Of a stretch of DNA of 64,000 bases, positions 25,020 through 37,632 are shown one piece after another. The position numbers and the translations under genes were made by a program. Under the pieces are notes generated by a model, which was not told where the DNA came from, searched no databases, and saw nothing but the letters and a program-made list of their open reading frames with translations. How positions within the stretch are numbered: the stretch's first letter is position 1; each line of letters starts with the position of its first letter. The DNA is from Valencia hispanica (taxonomy: Eukaryota > Chordata > Actinopteri > Cyprinodontiformes > Valenciidae), in assembly GCA_963556495.2 (NCBI GenBank), contig OY747702.1, positions 25,027,403 through 25,091,402 of the forward strand. The letters are read 5' to 3'.

Positions 25020-25220
25020 TTTCAATTAAATTAAATTCAGTTTATTTATATAGCGCCAATTCACAACAGATGTCATCTCAAGGAACTTAACAAGAAGTCA
25101 TTCAATACATTTATACAAACATTCCAATCAGTTAAAAAGTTTCCTATTTAAGGAATCCCAGCGGATTGCGTCAGTCATTGGCGTGAGGTTGGGCAGACTT
25201 TCCAACCACAGCAATCCTTC
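25020..25220 (-). mobile_element. L2-type LINE 3' tail, inverted copy of 46,125-46,345
   Basis: Plus-strand reading CAGTTTATTTATATAGCGCC, then ACAGATGTCATCTCAAGG, CATTCCAATCAGTTAAAAAG and TCAGTCATTGGCGTGAGGTT is the reverse complement of 46,125-46,345 with few differences. The left copy lacks about ten bases (ATCAACAGGG). Relatives at 185-297 and 35,905-36,005. Confidence 0.75.
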
Positions 25221-25324
25221 AGCAATCCCTCATATTGCTCATACCTCATACCGCCACCTCACACTCCAGGTGGCGGTAGTGCACCTCAAGCTGTTTGCCA
25301 ACCATCAATAACAGATCTAGTCAT

Positions 25325-25534
25325 ACTGACCACTCAAAGCTCTTTACTCTATAGCCACATTCACCTACATATTTTCACTTACCAATATGCACACATTCAT
25401 ACATACCTATGTAGTTCAGTAGGCAATTTGGGGTTAAGTGCCTTGCTCAGGGGTACATTGACATGTGACAAGAGGAAACTGGAATCAAACCCACAACTTA
25501 CAATTACAAGATGGCTCTACCGACAGTTGCCCCA
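25325..25534 (-). mobile_element. tRNA-derived SINE, degenerate
   Basis: On the minus strand it begins GGGGCAACTGTCGGTAGAGC and carries GGGTTTGATTCC, a B-box-like sequence; the spacing fits a tRNA-derived head. The body contains CCCTGAGCAAGGCACTTAAC in transcript sense. No poly(A) or clear target duplication seen. Confidence 0.55.
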
Positions 25535-25794
25535 ATAATACTATGCCAGCTGTATTAGTATGTTCAAATGCTAAGAAATACATAGTTATTGTTTTGGATT
25601 GCAAACAGATGGCATATTGACTTTCCACGGGAACACAGGTAAAATAGCATATTTTTTCCATTAAACATGGAGTTCTTATCATATGGTTTACTGCATTTCT
25701 GTAGTTTCTGTTTAAGATTACATTTTGTCTGAGTAACCCATCTGTTCTGATGTGGTTTATGAGTTCTATATCAAGGACCTATGTCCTTTTATTT

Positions 25795-26070
25795 ACTTTA
25801 TAATAAACTTGCATTTATATAGCACTTTTCAAGACTCTCAAAGTGCTTTACAACTCCATTATTCATTCACTCACTGGTGGAAGCAAGTTATGATTATAGC
25901 CACAGCTGCCCTGGGGCAGACTGACAGAAGCGCCATTGGCCCCTCTGGCCAAGGTAGGTGAAGTGTCTTGCCCAAGGACACAATGACATGTAGCAGGTGG
26001 AAGCTGGAATTGAACCCACAATTTCTGGATTGCAGGCTGACAACTCTACCACTGAGCTACAGCCGCCCCA
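25795..26070 (-). mobile_element. tRNA-derived SINE with LINE-like 3' tail
   Basis: Minus strand: GGGGCGGCTGTAGCTCAGTG (A-box-like TAGCTCAGTGGTAGAG) and GGGTTCAATTCC (B-box) form a clear tRNA-like head of about 75 bases. A body follows (CCTTGGGCAAGACACTTCAC), then a tail (GTAAAGCACTTTGAGAGTCT, then GCTATATAAATGCAAGTTT-type) resembling LINE 3' ends in fish. The tail suggests mobilisation by an L2-like partner. Better preserved than the neighbour at 25,325. Confidence 0.75.
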
Positions 26071-28889
26071 CTTTGTAAATGGTTCAGAAACAAATTCTGA
26101 GAAAGATGAAAGGTGACTCGATTAGCACCAGCATTATTTGTAATTAGAGAAGCTTTTATCTGTACTAAGCTTGCCCGACATACTGCACTATATCTGGCAT
26201 GTCTCTCTTTGTCCCTGTATATGTGGAGCTTATACTATTTATAAAACTGGGTTTATAAATTATTTCTGCACCTGCTGCCTAATTTTCTTTTATTGTAATC
26301 ACTCTTATAGTTTTACACACAAGACTCTTTAGCTTGCCAAGTCTAACAACTGTTTTCATGTTTGCAAAATTTTAAAGAAAGGCTAATTATGTGTGGCAGT
26401 GTGTGATTGTAAAGCATGTCTAGTTAAAATGTCATCAGCTTTCACAGTAGTTTTCAAGTGTTGGAAAGAAATAAAACAAAAACATCTGAGCAACTAATTT
26501 TGAGTGAGCAACTCTTTCGTACTATTTTTGGACTGGTGTTTTTTCTAGTCTAATTTAGTAACTAACTTTTTCCAAAAGTTGAAGGTTAAAACGCTGTTTT
26601 TCATATTATTGTTAACCAAAGAATTTCGACTGATGACTTTTTTTTTTTAGATTTACAAGTAGGCGGTGTTGCAAGGAATAAAACTGCACTGCAGGTAATT
26701 TTTGCTTCCAAAATCCCAATGCTCTATGTAAAACATACAATACCATGTATAATTTCCATTTTCAACATATCACAGAACTAAAACACATACTCAAAGATGT
26801 TTCAAGCAGGTTCCAATTTTCATAGAACTTATGAAGTATGTTATTTAAGTTAATACTATAGGTAAGTAGAAGAGGAAACCTAATAACCTTTACATTTTGA
26901 CTCATCAAACAATAAGTCTAACACGACCTTCAAGCTTTAAGAAAAATCTCATTAAGATTTTGGGGTTCTTTAGACAAATGCCCTTTGTTTGTACCTCAGT
27001 CTTGAGCTTTGCTATTTCTGTCCATACGAATGTAGCTTTGCACTTTCCCTCACAAATATATGCAGTGTTTATGGACCTAAACTACATAGTGTGCACATCC
27101 CATTTATATTAAGATAAATGGTTTTGCTTTCAAAATTTTATTCTTAAAAAAAAATTAAATCACCTTTTGTTCCGTTTCTGTTCTGATTGCTGGAAAACAG
27201 TTGATCAATACTAGTACCTGTGCAACCCTCGAAAAAGTTTCACACACTGATGGACTTCAGCAAATGCAGAAAGATCCATACCATATGGCAAGGCTTCTGA
27301 AAACAGCCACGATTGTGTTTAAATTCCTGTCATCAAAACCCTAGTCTGAGTTTTTTTTATGCCCATCTAACACAGATAGGTTGAAACACTGTAAGTTTGT
27401 CTAAAGAAATGTTCTCCCTGTGTGAATTTTCTGCTTCTATTCCTTCTGTCTGTGTGCTCCACAGCAACAGTTACCATTTAGTAAAGGAACAACATCAAGT
27501 GTTGCCCATTTCAAGGCAGCACTAGTAAAAACACCAACTGTGTTGCATTTTGCTCAAACCATGATCAACAAGTGTCTATATTCTGCTATTCACAGCTTAA
27601 GTGTCTTTAATAACTGAATTAACTTTTGTAAAAAAGATCAATAAATAATAAATCTGTCAAATATAGCAGCCTTTCAGGATAGTTCACAGGGTGAACTGGA
27701 CGAATGCATAAGAGGAAAAGGAAGCTAAATGAGTTCCAACAAAAGAAAAGATACCATTAGCCAATGTCTTGTGTGGTGAGTGACACCAGCAGACATTCAC
27801 AGTTTCCTGCATGGTCAGCGTAGAAAGTCTGGAATCCATAGGGATTATAGTGATGTAATCTATAAATACCCATCTTCTCTTTCTTTGTTAGGACAAACAC
27901 AAGTTTAGTTCAAGTCTTCAAATAGCCCTTGCTTGGGCTTGGTAGAACCACCATGTTCAAAGACTAAATTCAACAAAAACCTTTAAACCTGACATGCAAA
28001 TGTAACATTCTGAAAGAAAATGTGTACAGTCAATGCAACAGCCCATGCGTTCATGTGCTTTTCCAGCTCTTGTAGTTCTTTGGAAATTATCCTGGCAGAC
28101 TGACGATCAGCTGATCAGCTGATCTGCTTAATCAAGTTTAGTCCATGCTCGGTAGACTTAAGAGCAATGCGTATTGGGAGTACTGTGATGCGACACATCA
28201 ATAGTAACATGTCAATGGGTGCTCTTAACGCACATCAGAAATGACACGCTGAAGTGCACAGAGAGAGCACAAATTATTGGCATTATCACAAGCCTTTCAA
28301 ACTGGATGGTAATAAGATATAACATGGTATAATTGTAAGTCCTAACAGAATCAAAATACATAGTGGCACCTCCCACATCAATCAAGTCAGATAAAATACA
28401 GTTTATTAAATAAGAAATAATGCCAAAAAAGACATCTATGAAAAAAATCAGTAGTTTGTACAGTTAGACATAAATGTTGTATGTGGTCAACCCTTCCTCA
28501 GAGAACTTTATTCATGTGTTTACTTCATTAAAAGAACCCAGAATATGTTTCACATGAAAATAGTATCAAACCTTTGTTCATTATGGCAAGCTGCTGAATA
28601 TAACTTCTGCGCTTTACTTAAAACTGTATGCTGGCAATCAAAGCGCAGTAATAAACAACCCACTTCTTCATGTTCCTTATCTTTCTAGTGTTATTTTAAA
28701 AACAAATACCGACTACACACAGAACAAATATCTGGTAACGTCCCTTGTGCCTGAAGCCAAATATCACACTGTATTAGCTGTGGAAAAAAACAACAATGAT
28801 TTAAAATACATGAACATTGTCCAGATGACAAAAATTATCACTTTAAATGATGCCAGAAATATCACTGACATATTGCAAGAATACATGTA
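26071..28889. other. Intergenic, no gene recognised
   Basis: AT-rich unique-looking DNA. The only structured item is a perfect 20-bp palindrome made of GATCAGCT repeats at 28105-28124. Confidence 0.4.
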
Positions 28890-29440
28890 CTTCAATTTAG
28901 AATAGAATGGAATAATTCTTTATTGACCCAAAGAGTGGAAATTGAGCTGTAACAGGAGCAAAGTGACAGGTAATTGAAGCATTTAGATACACACAAGAAA
29001 ATATAAAAACAGAAATATAATAATATTATTTGCACAGTAAGGACAACAATACAACTCTAAGGTACCGTGCAGTACCAAGAAATGTGCTACTGAGCAAGAT
29101 AATAAAAAAATATTCAAAGAATGTGCATGTGTATTTGTGAATTAAAGCATTACAAAGCAACACACTATTTAGAAGAAATGAAAAATAGAAACTGTGCAAA
29201 CAAAGATTTGCAAATAACAGCAGTAATGTTATTTGAGCTTAGAAAAACAGTGCAAATTTCAGCAGATATATAAACATACATGAAGTTTGTTGTGAGCATT
29301 GATGGTTATAAAGTCTAACTGCTGCTGGGAGAAAGGACCTTCGATAACATTCCTTCATGCAGCTAGGATGCAACAGTCTGTCGCTGAAGGAGCACTCCAG
29401 TTCAACAACACATTCATGCATGAAGTGGGAGACACTCTCC
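28890..29440 (-). pseudogene. Non-LTR retrotransposon 3' fragment
   Basis: Minus-strand reading contains DRLLHPSCMKECYRRSFLPAAVRLYN, here cited as motif pieces LLHP, ECYRRSF and LPAAVRLYN, typical of the extreme C-terminus of fish LINE proteins. The plus strand near 28,910 (AATAATTCTTTATTGACCC) is the 3' tail in inverse sense. A tail of the same type recurs at about 46,385-46,410. Strongly 5'-truncated. Confidence 0.6.
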
Positions 29441-29538
29441 AACAGTTTAATCCAATTTCTTTCTGAAAAAATGTGCCAGGCCCATATATGCGATTGTCAA
29501 GAGGAGTACATTTTATGGTTCTTCATGTGAGATAAAAA

Positions 29539-29803
29539 TGTCGTATTTGGTTTTGGTGAGAACCCAAATGCAGAGACAAAGAAGTGGTAAATAAATATTT
29601 ATTAAGTATTTATACTGGGGTGTTTGTGTAACTGGGGATTGTAGATTAAAACTACAGTGATGAGTGGTTGAACCACTGAGGATCAGCTGTGAGAGACTAG
29701 GAAGCTGAAGCACTGAGGGAAAGAATGAGAACCACTGAAACATAAGATGCTACAAACAGACCAAAATGACCAAACCAAACTCAAAATCCCACAGATCATG
29801 ACA
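29539..29803. mobile_element. LTR-like fragment with TGTC...GACA ends
   Basis: Starts TGTCGTATTTGGTTTTGGTG, followed by GAGAACCCAAATGCAGAGAC, and ends CACAGATCATGACA. The start resembles that of widespread fish gypsy-type elements. No coding content; no clear target duplication. Confidence 0.35.
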
Positions 29804-30859
29804 AAAGAAGTGTACAACACTGCCTAAAGTTTTTTTTTTATTTTTTAGATCATTAATTCTCTGATATATCTGGGATCAACATCATTGTGTATTCCAGAGC
29901 TGCTGGTCCAGAGTTGCTTGGGGGAGTTTGAGAGCACAGCAGCAAGTTAGCAAGCTGTTGGAGCACTGCTGTAAATGATTCATGCTGTACAAGCAGGCAC
30001 GTTCGTGTCAGCGTGGATTTTAAAGCAGCAGCTGAATGATGTCCTTTAACTCAAGGTCTGGAGTCCCTGAGTGGATATTACACCTCAGGTTAGTTCGATT
30101 AATGAGGAAGAAGTGATTTTCCTCAGTCTTTGGAATGTTGTTCACATATGTTTCAGGAGAGTTTAGATGAAATGTGTCATTTGAGTGCCATTAGTCCAGG
30201 GTTGATCAAGCCACTGCAAAGCTGATGGTAATTTGCTGTGGGGCAATCTGTGCTGGCACCATTCCTCCCTGTGGGACTGTAGGTGTAGTAGAACTAAAAA
30301 ATACGCCTCTCGTTCAACTTTATACTCCTACTCCCTGCTCCACCAGCTTATTCCCTCAACTTAATATTATTTATTTCCTTTTTTTCTCCACCCCTTTTCT
30401 TCCAAAAGCTTGTATTTTAACCCAGTCAAACCTTGAGGAGATGAAGTGGCAGGATAAGGTCGCAGCGAATGTACAGACTCTCATTGTGCCTTAATGAATA
30501 CCATTAATTCAATGAGGGGAGTTGTTGGGATGGCCATGGCCTTTGTCCAGTCATGATTAAGCGATGCTATCAGTTATCAATTGTAATGAGATTTTGAAGT
30601 TGTGGGAGGGGAGTGCTGGCTTTTGAAATAGTAAGTCTCAGTCTTAGTCTCAGTCAGGGTAAGGGCCAGACACCTATCTATCTCAGCCTATTTATACATG
30701 ATAGGCTTGAAGTGGGAGGGAGCAAGGGTCTATCTCACTACCCCACTGCTTCATATTAATTCAATGAACATATCAACACATAGATGTTTGTTTTGAGAAT
30801 GTGATGGTGACATTTAACAGTATTTTATTTGAGATGTCATACCGTGTATCTATATCAAC
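29804..30859. other. Intergenic; possible conserved block at 30,420-30,600
   Basis: No gene recognised. Homeodomain-like cores cluster (CCTTAATGAATACCATTAAT, CAGTTATCAATTGTAATGAG) in non-repetitive sequence, so it is a weak regulatory candidate. Confidence 0.3.
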
Positions 30860-31315
30860 AATGTATCAAGAACACAGTCAAGTCCAAAACTATTCATACC
30901 ACAGGCAGATTTAGGTTTATGATCATTTTCATTCAGCCAAGAAGCTTGTTTTTGATAGAAAATGAGACATGCATCTCTCATAAGATAATAAACCATTTAA
31001 AAGAACAATCAATTCTGAAAGAAAGTATTTTAATTAAAATGTGTTAAAAATGGCATTTCCAAGATTATTTGCATCCTTTTCAATAACCAATGGAAATAAA
31101 TCTTTATTTTTATTAAAATATTAAAAAACCTTCTTATAGTTGCTGAGCAGTTTTTTGCATGTTTCCAGTGGTACTTTGACGAGATGTTTTTGGTGATCCG
31201 CTCCAAGTCTTTGAGGTTGGAAGGCCTTCCTGCCATCACCCTAACCTTTAGCTTCCTTAACGTGTTCTCTATCAGATTGAAGTCAGTACTACCAAACTTA
31301 CTAGTCATACTCATT
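30860..31315 (-). pseudogene. Tc1-like transposase, C-terminal relic
   Basis: Minus-strand reading: STDFNLIENTLRKLKVRV then AGRPSNLKDLERI, matching the catalytic-end region of Tc1 transposases (usually DLNPIENLW then LK...RRPSNLKELE). The Pro of the conserved NPIEN is replaced by Leu (NLIEN). A different part of the family's end (GAGACATGCATCTCTCATAA) follows to the left. Inactive: no N-terminal half, no terminal repeat pair. Confidence 0.8.
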
Positions 31316-34300
31316 TTTAAAAGATGCCATTGGTTTTGTATTTTTAAGAAACAGAATTCACATATCTGAATTTGAACCAGGACGCATAAACCTCTTCTTA
31401 CTTCTCAGAGTAGCAAAGCTTGACTGACTTTCTACTCATGGTTTTCTCTTTCTTGTCACCTCAGCAGTGTTGTCCATTCCCTGACGCACTCATTGAGAAT
31501 GCAGCATCTGTTGGGTCTTTGCCCTGCAGATTTAAATAATTCACACAAAATGCAGTATCCATTCAGTTTTTATGAGCCCCCGGTGGCAGTTCAAGGCAGT
31601 TCAGTCTGTTTATATCCCAATCTCCCTTGTGTGCCATCATCTCTGTCTTTCTTAATTCAGCATTTGGTTGCAGCCCTACAGTACCTGTCTCCACATTGAT
31701 CTCCTCTACTTTTTTTTATTAACAGGCATCACTACAGATACAAGGCTGAGGCTTCTGAGCTGCTCTCTTTTTAACAGCTTTAGCACATGACTACTAGCAC
31801 CTTTTTCTGTGCTTGGTTTGAGATTAAAATAACAAATGTATATTCATGACTGGCTCATGTAATCACGAAACACACAGCCTATCATGTGGAGGCTCAAACA
31901 GAAAAAGGACAGCTGAGGAGCACTGCAGCAAGCCTGGAGTAATGCAACCATCTCATCTCTATCATAACTTTATTAAAAGTTTAGGCCTAGAGGCCATGAA
32001 GGTTTAGCAGAAGATTATTATTGCAAGCTCTCTGGAAAATAAATCAGTCTTTTATCAAAGTCCACAGTCCCCATGAACTGCCTAATCAAATTGAGCAGTG
32101 TTCTAGGCAAATATCCTGCTACTCTTCTATTAAACCGAGCTATAGCTGAGGGAGATGGCTCAAAAATAGCCTCCCTCATAAGACATGGTTGTTATGTGCA
32201 GACAATTTAAAAATCCCTTAAATCTGTAAAAGACTTTTCCTGAAGCGTTCTGCCTTTGAAGCTTCTGTTCTTGTCATTACCCGCTGAGTGAATGAAATGT
32301 CTCGTGTTAAGGAAAATGTCCACAATGTGTAAGGTATTTAAGCATTTTCCCCCATGTAGCACCTAAGTCTTCATGTTTAAAAATGCCACTCCCACATGTA
32401 GATGGGAATTTGTTGGGGAAACCAATTTCTTTTGTCCATGAATTTGTGTATTGTCATTTCTGGAGAACAATATCTCTCCTCTTACAGTTGTAGCTCCCTC
32501 GCAGACTGGACCCACTGTCCGAACTGTGATTGGATGTGGCTGTCTTGCAGCCTCTGCAGTTTCATTGAAGGGCTCCCTGTTGAATAGCCCCTGTCAGCTG
32601 GGGGGGCCGATGAAATGTTTTTGCCGTTATGGTAAATGTTGGAAACAACAGTCAATTTGGAAATAAGCTGATGAGTTCACCTGAAACAGCAATTCCTCTG
32701 AATTTAGATGAGACAGCGTTTACATGATACGCACCCTTCTTTTATTTTTTCTCTTGATATTGGCAATAGTTTCACTTTAGATTATGTTAAAGGATTTGCT
32801 TTAGGACAATGAATGCAAAGTGTGACTGTGAGATTTATTTCAGGTTTAGTTTTGTTTCAGCAAGGCCTCATGACTTTGTGAGAACACATTATTATAAAAA
32901 TGTAATGAATATTTCTCAAAAAAATTGGCATTATGTACTTGCATCAGCGATATCAAATGTATAGATCTAAGCACTCTTTAGACTCTGTGAGACTCAATCT
33001 TTGCATTCAGTCATGCAAAAAGGAATGTTTTCATGAGGCCAAATATGGTTGTGGTAAAACTGTGTACACCCTAGCTGATTACATAGGATATAAGAGGTAA
33101 AGTAGCAGTCAGGTGCTTTTAATGATTGACTGGTCCTTAGCAAGTCTGAGTATCCTTTGGCAGTTTGTTGCTCTGGAGCATCTCGTTGTGAGTACTTAAA
33201 ATGCCAAAGTGGAAAGACATCAGCAATGACAGTAATGAAGCAAATATAGTTACCCATCAATTAGAAAAGTCAGGTTCAGAGAATTGAGGTTTTCTGTAGT
33301 GAAAAATATTTTTCACAAATAGAAAATATCTAAAACTAAAAGGGATGGAGAAAAGGCTCTAGGCACAATGTGTTTTAGACAGATGTGACCAGAGATGTTG
33401 GTAGATATGTTTGGCTATAATACAAAGTGACATGTGGGTTAAAATGTAATCATAGCATGTAATTACAAAAACCTCATTCCAGCTGTCAGATATGGTGTAG
33501 GAGGGTTGGTATTTTGTTGTTGTGCCCAGGATCTGAATCCCCACCCCGTTGAAGTAGAAAGATCCATAAGTATTCTAGAGTCAAATCTGTGGTAATCTGT
33601 CTGAAAGCTTTAACTAGACCAATAGTGGACAATGGTCCCGAACACAGAAGTAGATCCACAACAGAATGGCTAAAATAGACTAGACCAGTACTCAATTTGG
33701 CTGAAATGTTGTAGCAGAGACTGTGCACAGACAAATCCCTGCAAACGTCTATGAAACTACGCACAATTCCTCCAAAACAACATGAGAAGCCTATAAAGTC
33801 ATGCAGAACACTACAATGTATTACCACTTAATGTGGTTGTACAATCATAAATCTGAATTGTGAAGTGAGCTTAGTTTTTACCATGACTGTACATTAGAAA
33901 ACCCTGTTACCCTGAGACAAGGGCTCAGATACAGATCAGCAAAATGTTGGGGGGAAATACAAAAAATATATATATTTCTTGTCGGTGTGAACCTATTTCA
34001 AGACTAATCAGCATTAGTATATATGTAGAGGCAAAATATATTTTCAAAAGGGTGCTTACATCTTTGCAAACCCATAAATGTAAGTTGAAGTTTTGGAAAT
34101 CCTTTGCAATCTAAGTACATTTCTCTTCAGTGCACTACTATTGATATCAATTAGTAACAACTGTGTCTTTGCTATGCACACACAAAGCATGATTGCACCT
34201 TGTGCTTTATGTTTTGTCCACTGTAACGTGGCACATGTGAATAAAAATATCTATTTACCATCAAGCTTTGATATAAGTTTGAATTAATAATCTTATATAT

Positions 34301-35904
34301 TTTGTGATACATCCTCACCACGTATGTGGACTACACACCAGAGCCCTTTTGTGCTCTAAATTGGTTGTGGAGGAACAACAGTGACATGAACATTACTTCC
34401 TCTTCAAAGACCTGGACTGTGTCAATCATTTACTGTACCCATGCTTTTGCTTCAGCAGTAATGACCATGCCACATGCGCTCTGTTTGTCTCATACAGGTT
34501 TGTTTTCTTTTTTCTTTTCCATCCTCTTGTTTAGAAGGTACATTTTATTTATCAGCTCAAGGGCTTGTCAAACTTAAAAAGCTGTGCTTTTATGCTACTG
34601 TCATTTGCGAATAGAAACATCAAACGAGCAACGTATTACGTCCTCTTTTCTTCTACCTCTCATACTTGCTTACAAATGCACAAGTGAGGTGTTTTTCTCT
34701 TTAGATGTCTCAGTGAATGAAGAAAATTACTTCTCCCACTCTCTCTCTCATGTACTGTCTCGGCCTGCACCTCTTTTGATTTTGTTGCAGGAGTAGTGCC
34801 AGCGTAGTATTTTAAAATAGTGATGAGATGGAGCTTCAGAAACTGTGACTGAGGTTTTACAGACCAACATAATGCTAATACAGAGGCTATATGAAATAAG
34901 TGTGTAAAAAAAGAGTTGTTATCAACCAATTGCCTTCACATAGGATGCAGTTAGTTAATTGCTTAGTCATCAGAATAAATAAGTTTCTGAGATATTTTTG
35001 TAGGTTTTTTTTCTTTGAATTAGACAGTAACAAAAAACTTAATTATGTGGACCAGTCAAAGCTGAACTTAATTATTTTATACTGATTAGAAAATAAAAGC
35101 AAAGTTTGTGACTTCTGAAACATTCCCCCTATTTGTGAAAACAAAAAATAGGGAGACTTAGCTTTCCTTAAAATATTGCTGAAACATCGTCTCATTTATG
35201 AACCCAACATCATGTATGATCTTGTCTCATGAGCTGGATGTATTTCCACACAGAGAGGCAAAACATAACAAAAACTTTCTAGGCATTTCAAGATCATAGG
35301 CAACCCTGCTAAAGGTGTGTGCAAAGGTCTTGTACAACTCTTTGCTTCTCTTCTCCAACAGTGAGCTTTGGTGATATTTATTTTACCTCACTTACCACCA
35401 TCCTTCTTTACTGTGTGGTGGCAAGAGAACTTGGGTTGTCATCCAGTCTTGTTTGTTGCAGTTCCAGTTGTTTCAGAATTTTTAATTGTTGCTCTAGCTG
35501 TAGATATTAAATGAGCTTCTATAATCTTGTAGCCATTTCCTGACTCATCAACTCAGATCTGCCTTACCTGGATTGCATGGTCTTATGTCTTTTTAATTTT
35601 GAAAACTGAAAAATATGGCATCTTTGTTACATTATATTTACGAGGGAAAAGTGAACTTGTGGATTGCCACTTAAAGCTTCCTAGACAGTCTGATAAACCT
35701 ACTAAAATGCTTCACTTTTGTTTAAATAAAAAAATATTTATAGATGCTAATATTTGTAGTATCAAAGATTTTGTTTAAAAACATTTCTTAGTATGAGATT
35801 TTTTGCACACTCTTACTCAAAGTACAAAAAATTATGGAGAGTGCTCTAAATTACTCTTTTTGCAAATTACCCTATCTTGCATATGTATGCATCCAGTAAA
35901 GATA
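31316..35904. other. Intergenic, no gene recognised
   Basis: About 4.6 kb without recognised repeats or genes. Short frames on both strands look random. The non-repetitive segment 31,960-32,160 (TTTAGGCCTAGAGGCCATGA and following) might be conserved but nothing proves it. Confidence 0.35.
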
Positions 35905-36005
35905 GATATTTCAATTCAATTCAGTTTATTTATATAGCGCTGATTCACAACCGATGTCATCTCAAGCCACTTTACAAGAAAGGTCATTTCAATACAATCA
36001 TACAG
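35905..36005 (-). mobile_element. L2-type LINE 3' tail
   Basis: CAGTTTATTTATATAGCGCT, then CGATGTCATCTCAAGCCACT: same family as 25,020 and 46,125. Abuts the Penelope-like sequence. Confidence 0.7.
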
Positions 36006-36281
36006 AAAAAGGAAAAAAAACGTCTCGCACACTGTAGGGCTCCAATTTGCAGTCGATTTATTTTGACTCAGAGAGGTGTTACGTTTCGAGCAAACGCTCT
36101 TCGTCAGATATCATAATAGTGATGGACGCCATCTTAAATAGTCTGTGATATGGGTCACGTGATGGTATGTGCACCAGGAAACAAACATTACAAAACAATC
36201 AACAGAGTTCTACTGAAATATTCCTCAGGAAACTGTTATTGAGTGCTTAAAAAAGCCTCCCCAAAAATATATAACAATGAC

Positions 36282-36395
<114 letters not shown>

Positions 36396-36808
36396 CAGCT
36401 ATCTATATATACAAAACACAAATACATGGAGACCTGGTGCTATAATCCATCATTATCATTATAGTTTTCTGAGCATAAATAAGATACACACGTGTCAGAA
36501 AAAACCTACGTCAAGTTGGATATAATACATATAGTCATATACGTAGGAAGGTGCATTATACATACAATCAGTCTCAAATTTCAAGACAGGTACAGTACCA
36601 ATATAAAATACCTTAAAAGACTTCATGTTGCCACAGTTAGCACACTGGCAAAAAAGACAAATTACAAATGAGGTAACCGACACTCAATGAGAGATCCAGA
36701 CAGTCTTCAGGCAATAAATGCCGTCATTAGTAAGAATGTACCATTGAGGTCCAATGAACCAGGGATATAAAAAACACACCGATTACTTATTCTACATTGT
36801 GAGGACAT

Positions 36809-37030
36809 TTATAGAAAAGGGCGGATGTCTATTTCTTCATTTAAGCCCCTCGGAGACATGGTATCTAAAGTGTAAATCCAGAACACTTCTCGCTGAAGAA
36901 GTAACTTGTTGATGTCGCCACCCCTTCTAGACATACATACTTGTTCAAACGCGATGTAGCTCAATGATGCAACATTATGTTTGTGTTGGCTAAAATGGTT
37001 TGCTACAGGACTCTTTTGGTCAGAATTTCT
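36809..37030 (-). pseudogene. Penelope-like element, C-terminal endonuclease-region relic
   Basis: Minus-strand frame of about 73 codons ending TAA: RNSDQKSPVANHFSQ, then SLSYIAFEQV, then SRRGGDINKLLLQREVFWIY, then SPRGLNEEIDIRPFL and stop. The run VANHF...IEQV...RRGGD...L.QRE..WIY.L.T..P.GLN is, from memory, the C-terminus of Penelope/Neptune-type proteins following the GIY-YIG domain. A stop lies upstream (PVLCAI preceded by TGA). Too short and lacking a start codon to be a gene. Confidence 0.7.
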
Positions 37031-37064
37031 AATCGCACATAAAACTGGTCACTGGTCTAGACCA

Positions 37065-37065
<1 letters not shown>

Positions 37066-37120
<55 letters not shown>
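37066..37120. repeat. (TA)n microsatellite, 55 bp, left of the RLE-LINE fragment
   Basis: Uninterrupted TA repeats directly joined to the 3' end (transcript sense) of the LINE fragment at 37121. Confidence 0.97.
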
Positions 37121-37126
<6 letters not shown>

Positions 37127-37629
37127 TCCCCTCACGCCCACCGCAGGCGGTTTTTTCCTATCCATTCCAAGCTCGAGTCCTCTACCAGAGGCCTGGGAGC
37201 TTGAGGGTCCTGGGCAGTATCTTTGCTGTTCCAAGTACTGCACTTTTCTGGACTGACATGTCTGAGGTTCTTCCAGGGATCTGCTGAGTGCCCCGAGTGC
37301 TCCGATTACCACGGGTACTGCTGTCACCTTCACCTTCCAAGCCTTCTCTAGCTCCTCTCTGAGCCCTTGGTATTTCTCCAGTTTCTCATGTTCCTTCTTC
37401 TTGATGTTACCATCGCTTGGCATTGCCACATCCACCATAACGGCTTTCCTCTGTTCTTTATCAACCACCACAATGTCCAGTTGGTTCGCCATTACCATCC
37501 TGTCTGTCTGAATCTGGAAGTCCCACAGGACCTTTGCTCTGTCATTCTCCACCACCTTTGGAGGTGTTTCCCACTTTGTCCTTGGGGTTTCCAGCCCATA
37601 CTCCGCACAGATGTTTATGTATTCTATTT

Positions 37630-37632
<3 letters not shown>
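37121..37632 (-). pseudogene. Restriction-endonuclease-type LINE fragment between two (TA)n arrays
   Basis: Minus strand: KVLWDFQIQTDRMVMANQ, LDIVVVDKEQRKAVMVDVAMP, then KKEHEKLEKYQGLREELEKAW and VVPVVIGALGALS (longer motifs cited in pieces). After a frameshift near 37,290 it continues QQIPGRTSDM..VQKSAVLGTAKIL to LKLPGLW and a stop. The spaced D...D-V pattern is the core of a restriction-like endonuclease, the C-terminal nuclease of R2/R4/NeSL-group LINEs (Rex6 and Dong are fish and insect examples). The usual PD is LD here. 5'-truncated, no reverse transcriptase. Both ends abut TA repeats. Confidence 0.7.

Noticed and set aside
25795..26070. Functional tRNA gene
   Set aside because: A and B boxes are present, but the cloverleaf is not intact and a SINE body and LINE-like tail follow.
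33486..33827. 113-codon minus-strand frame
   Set aside because: No domain, low-complexity hydrophobic composition, no support from neighbours.
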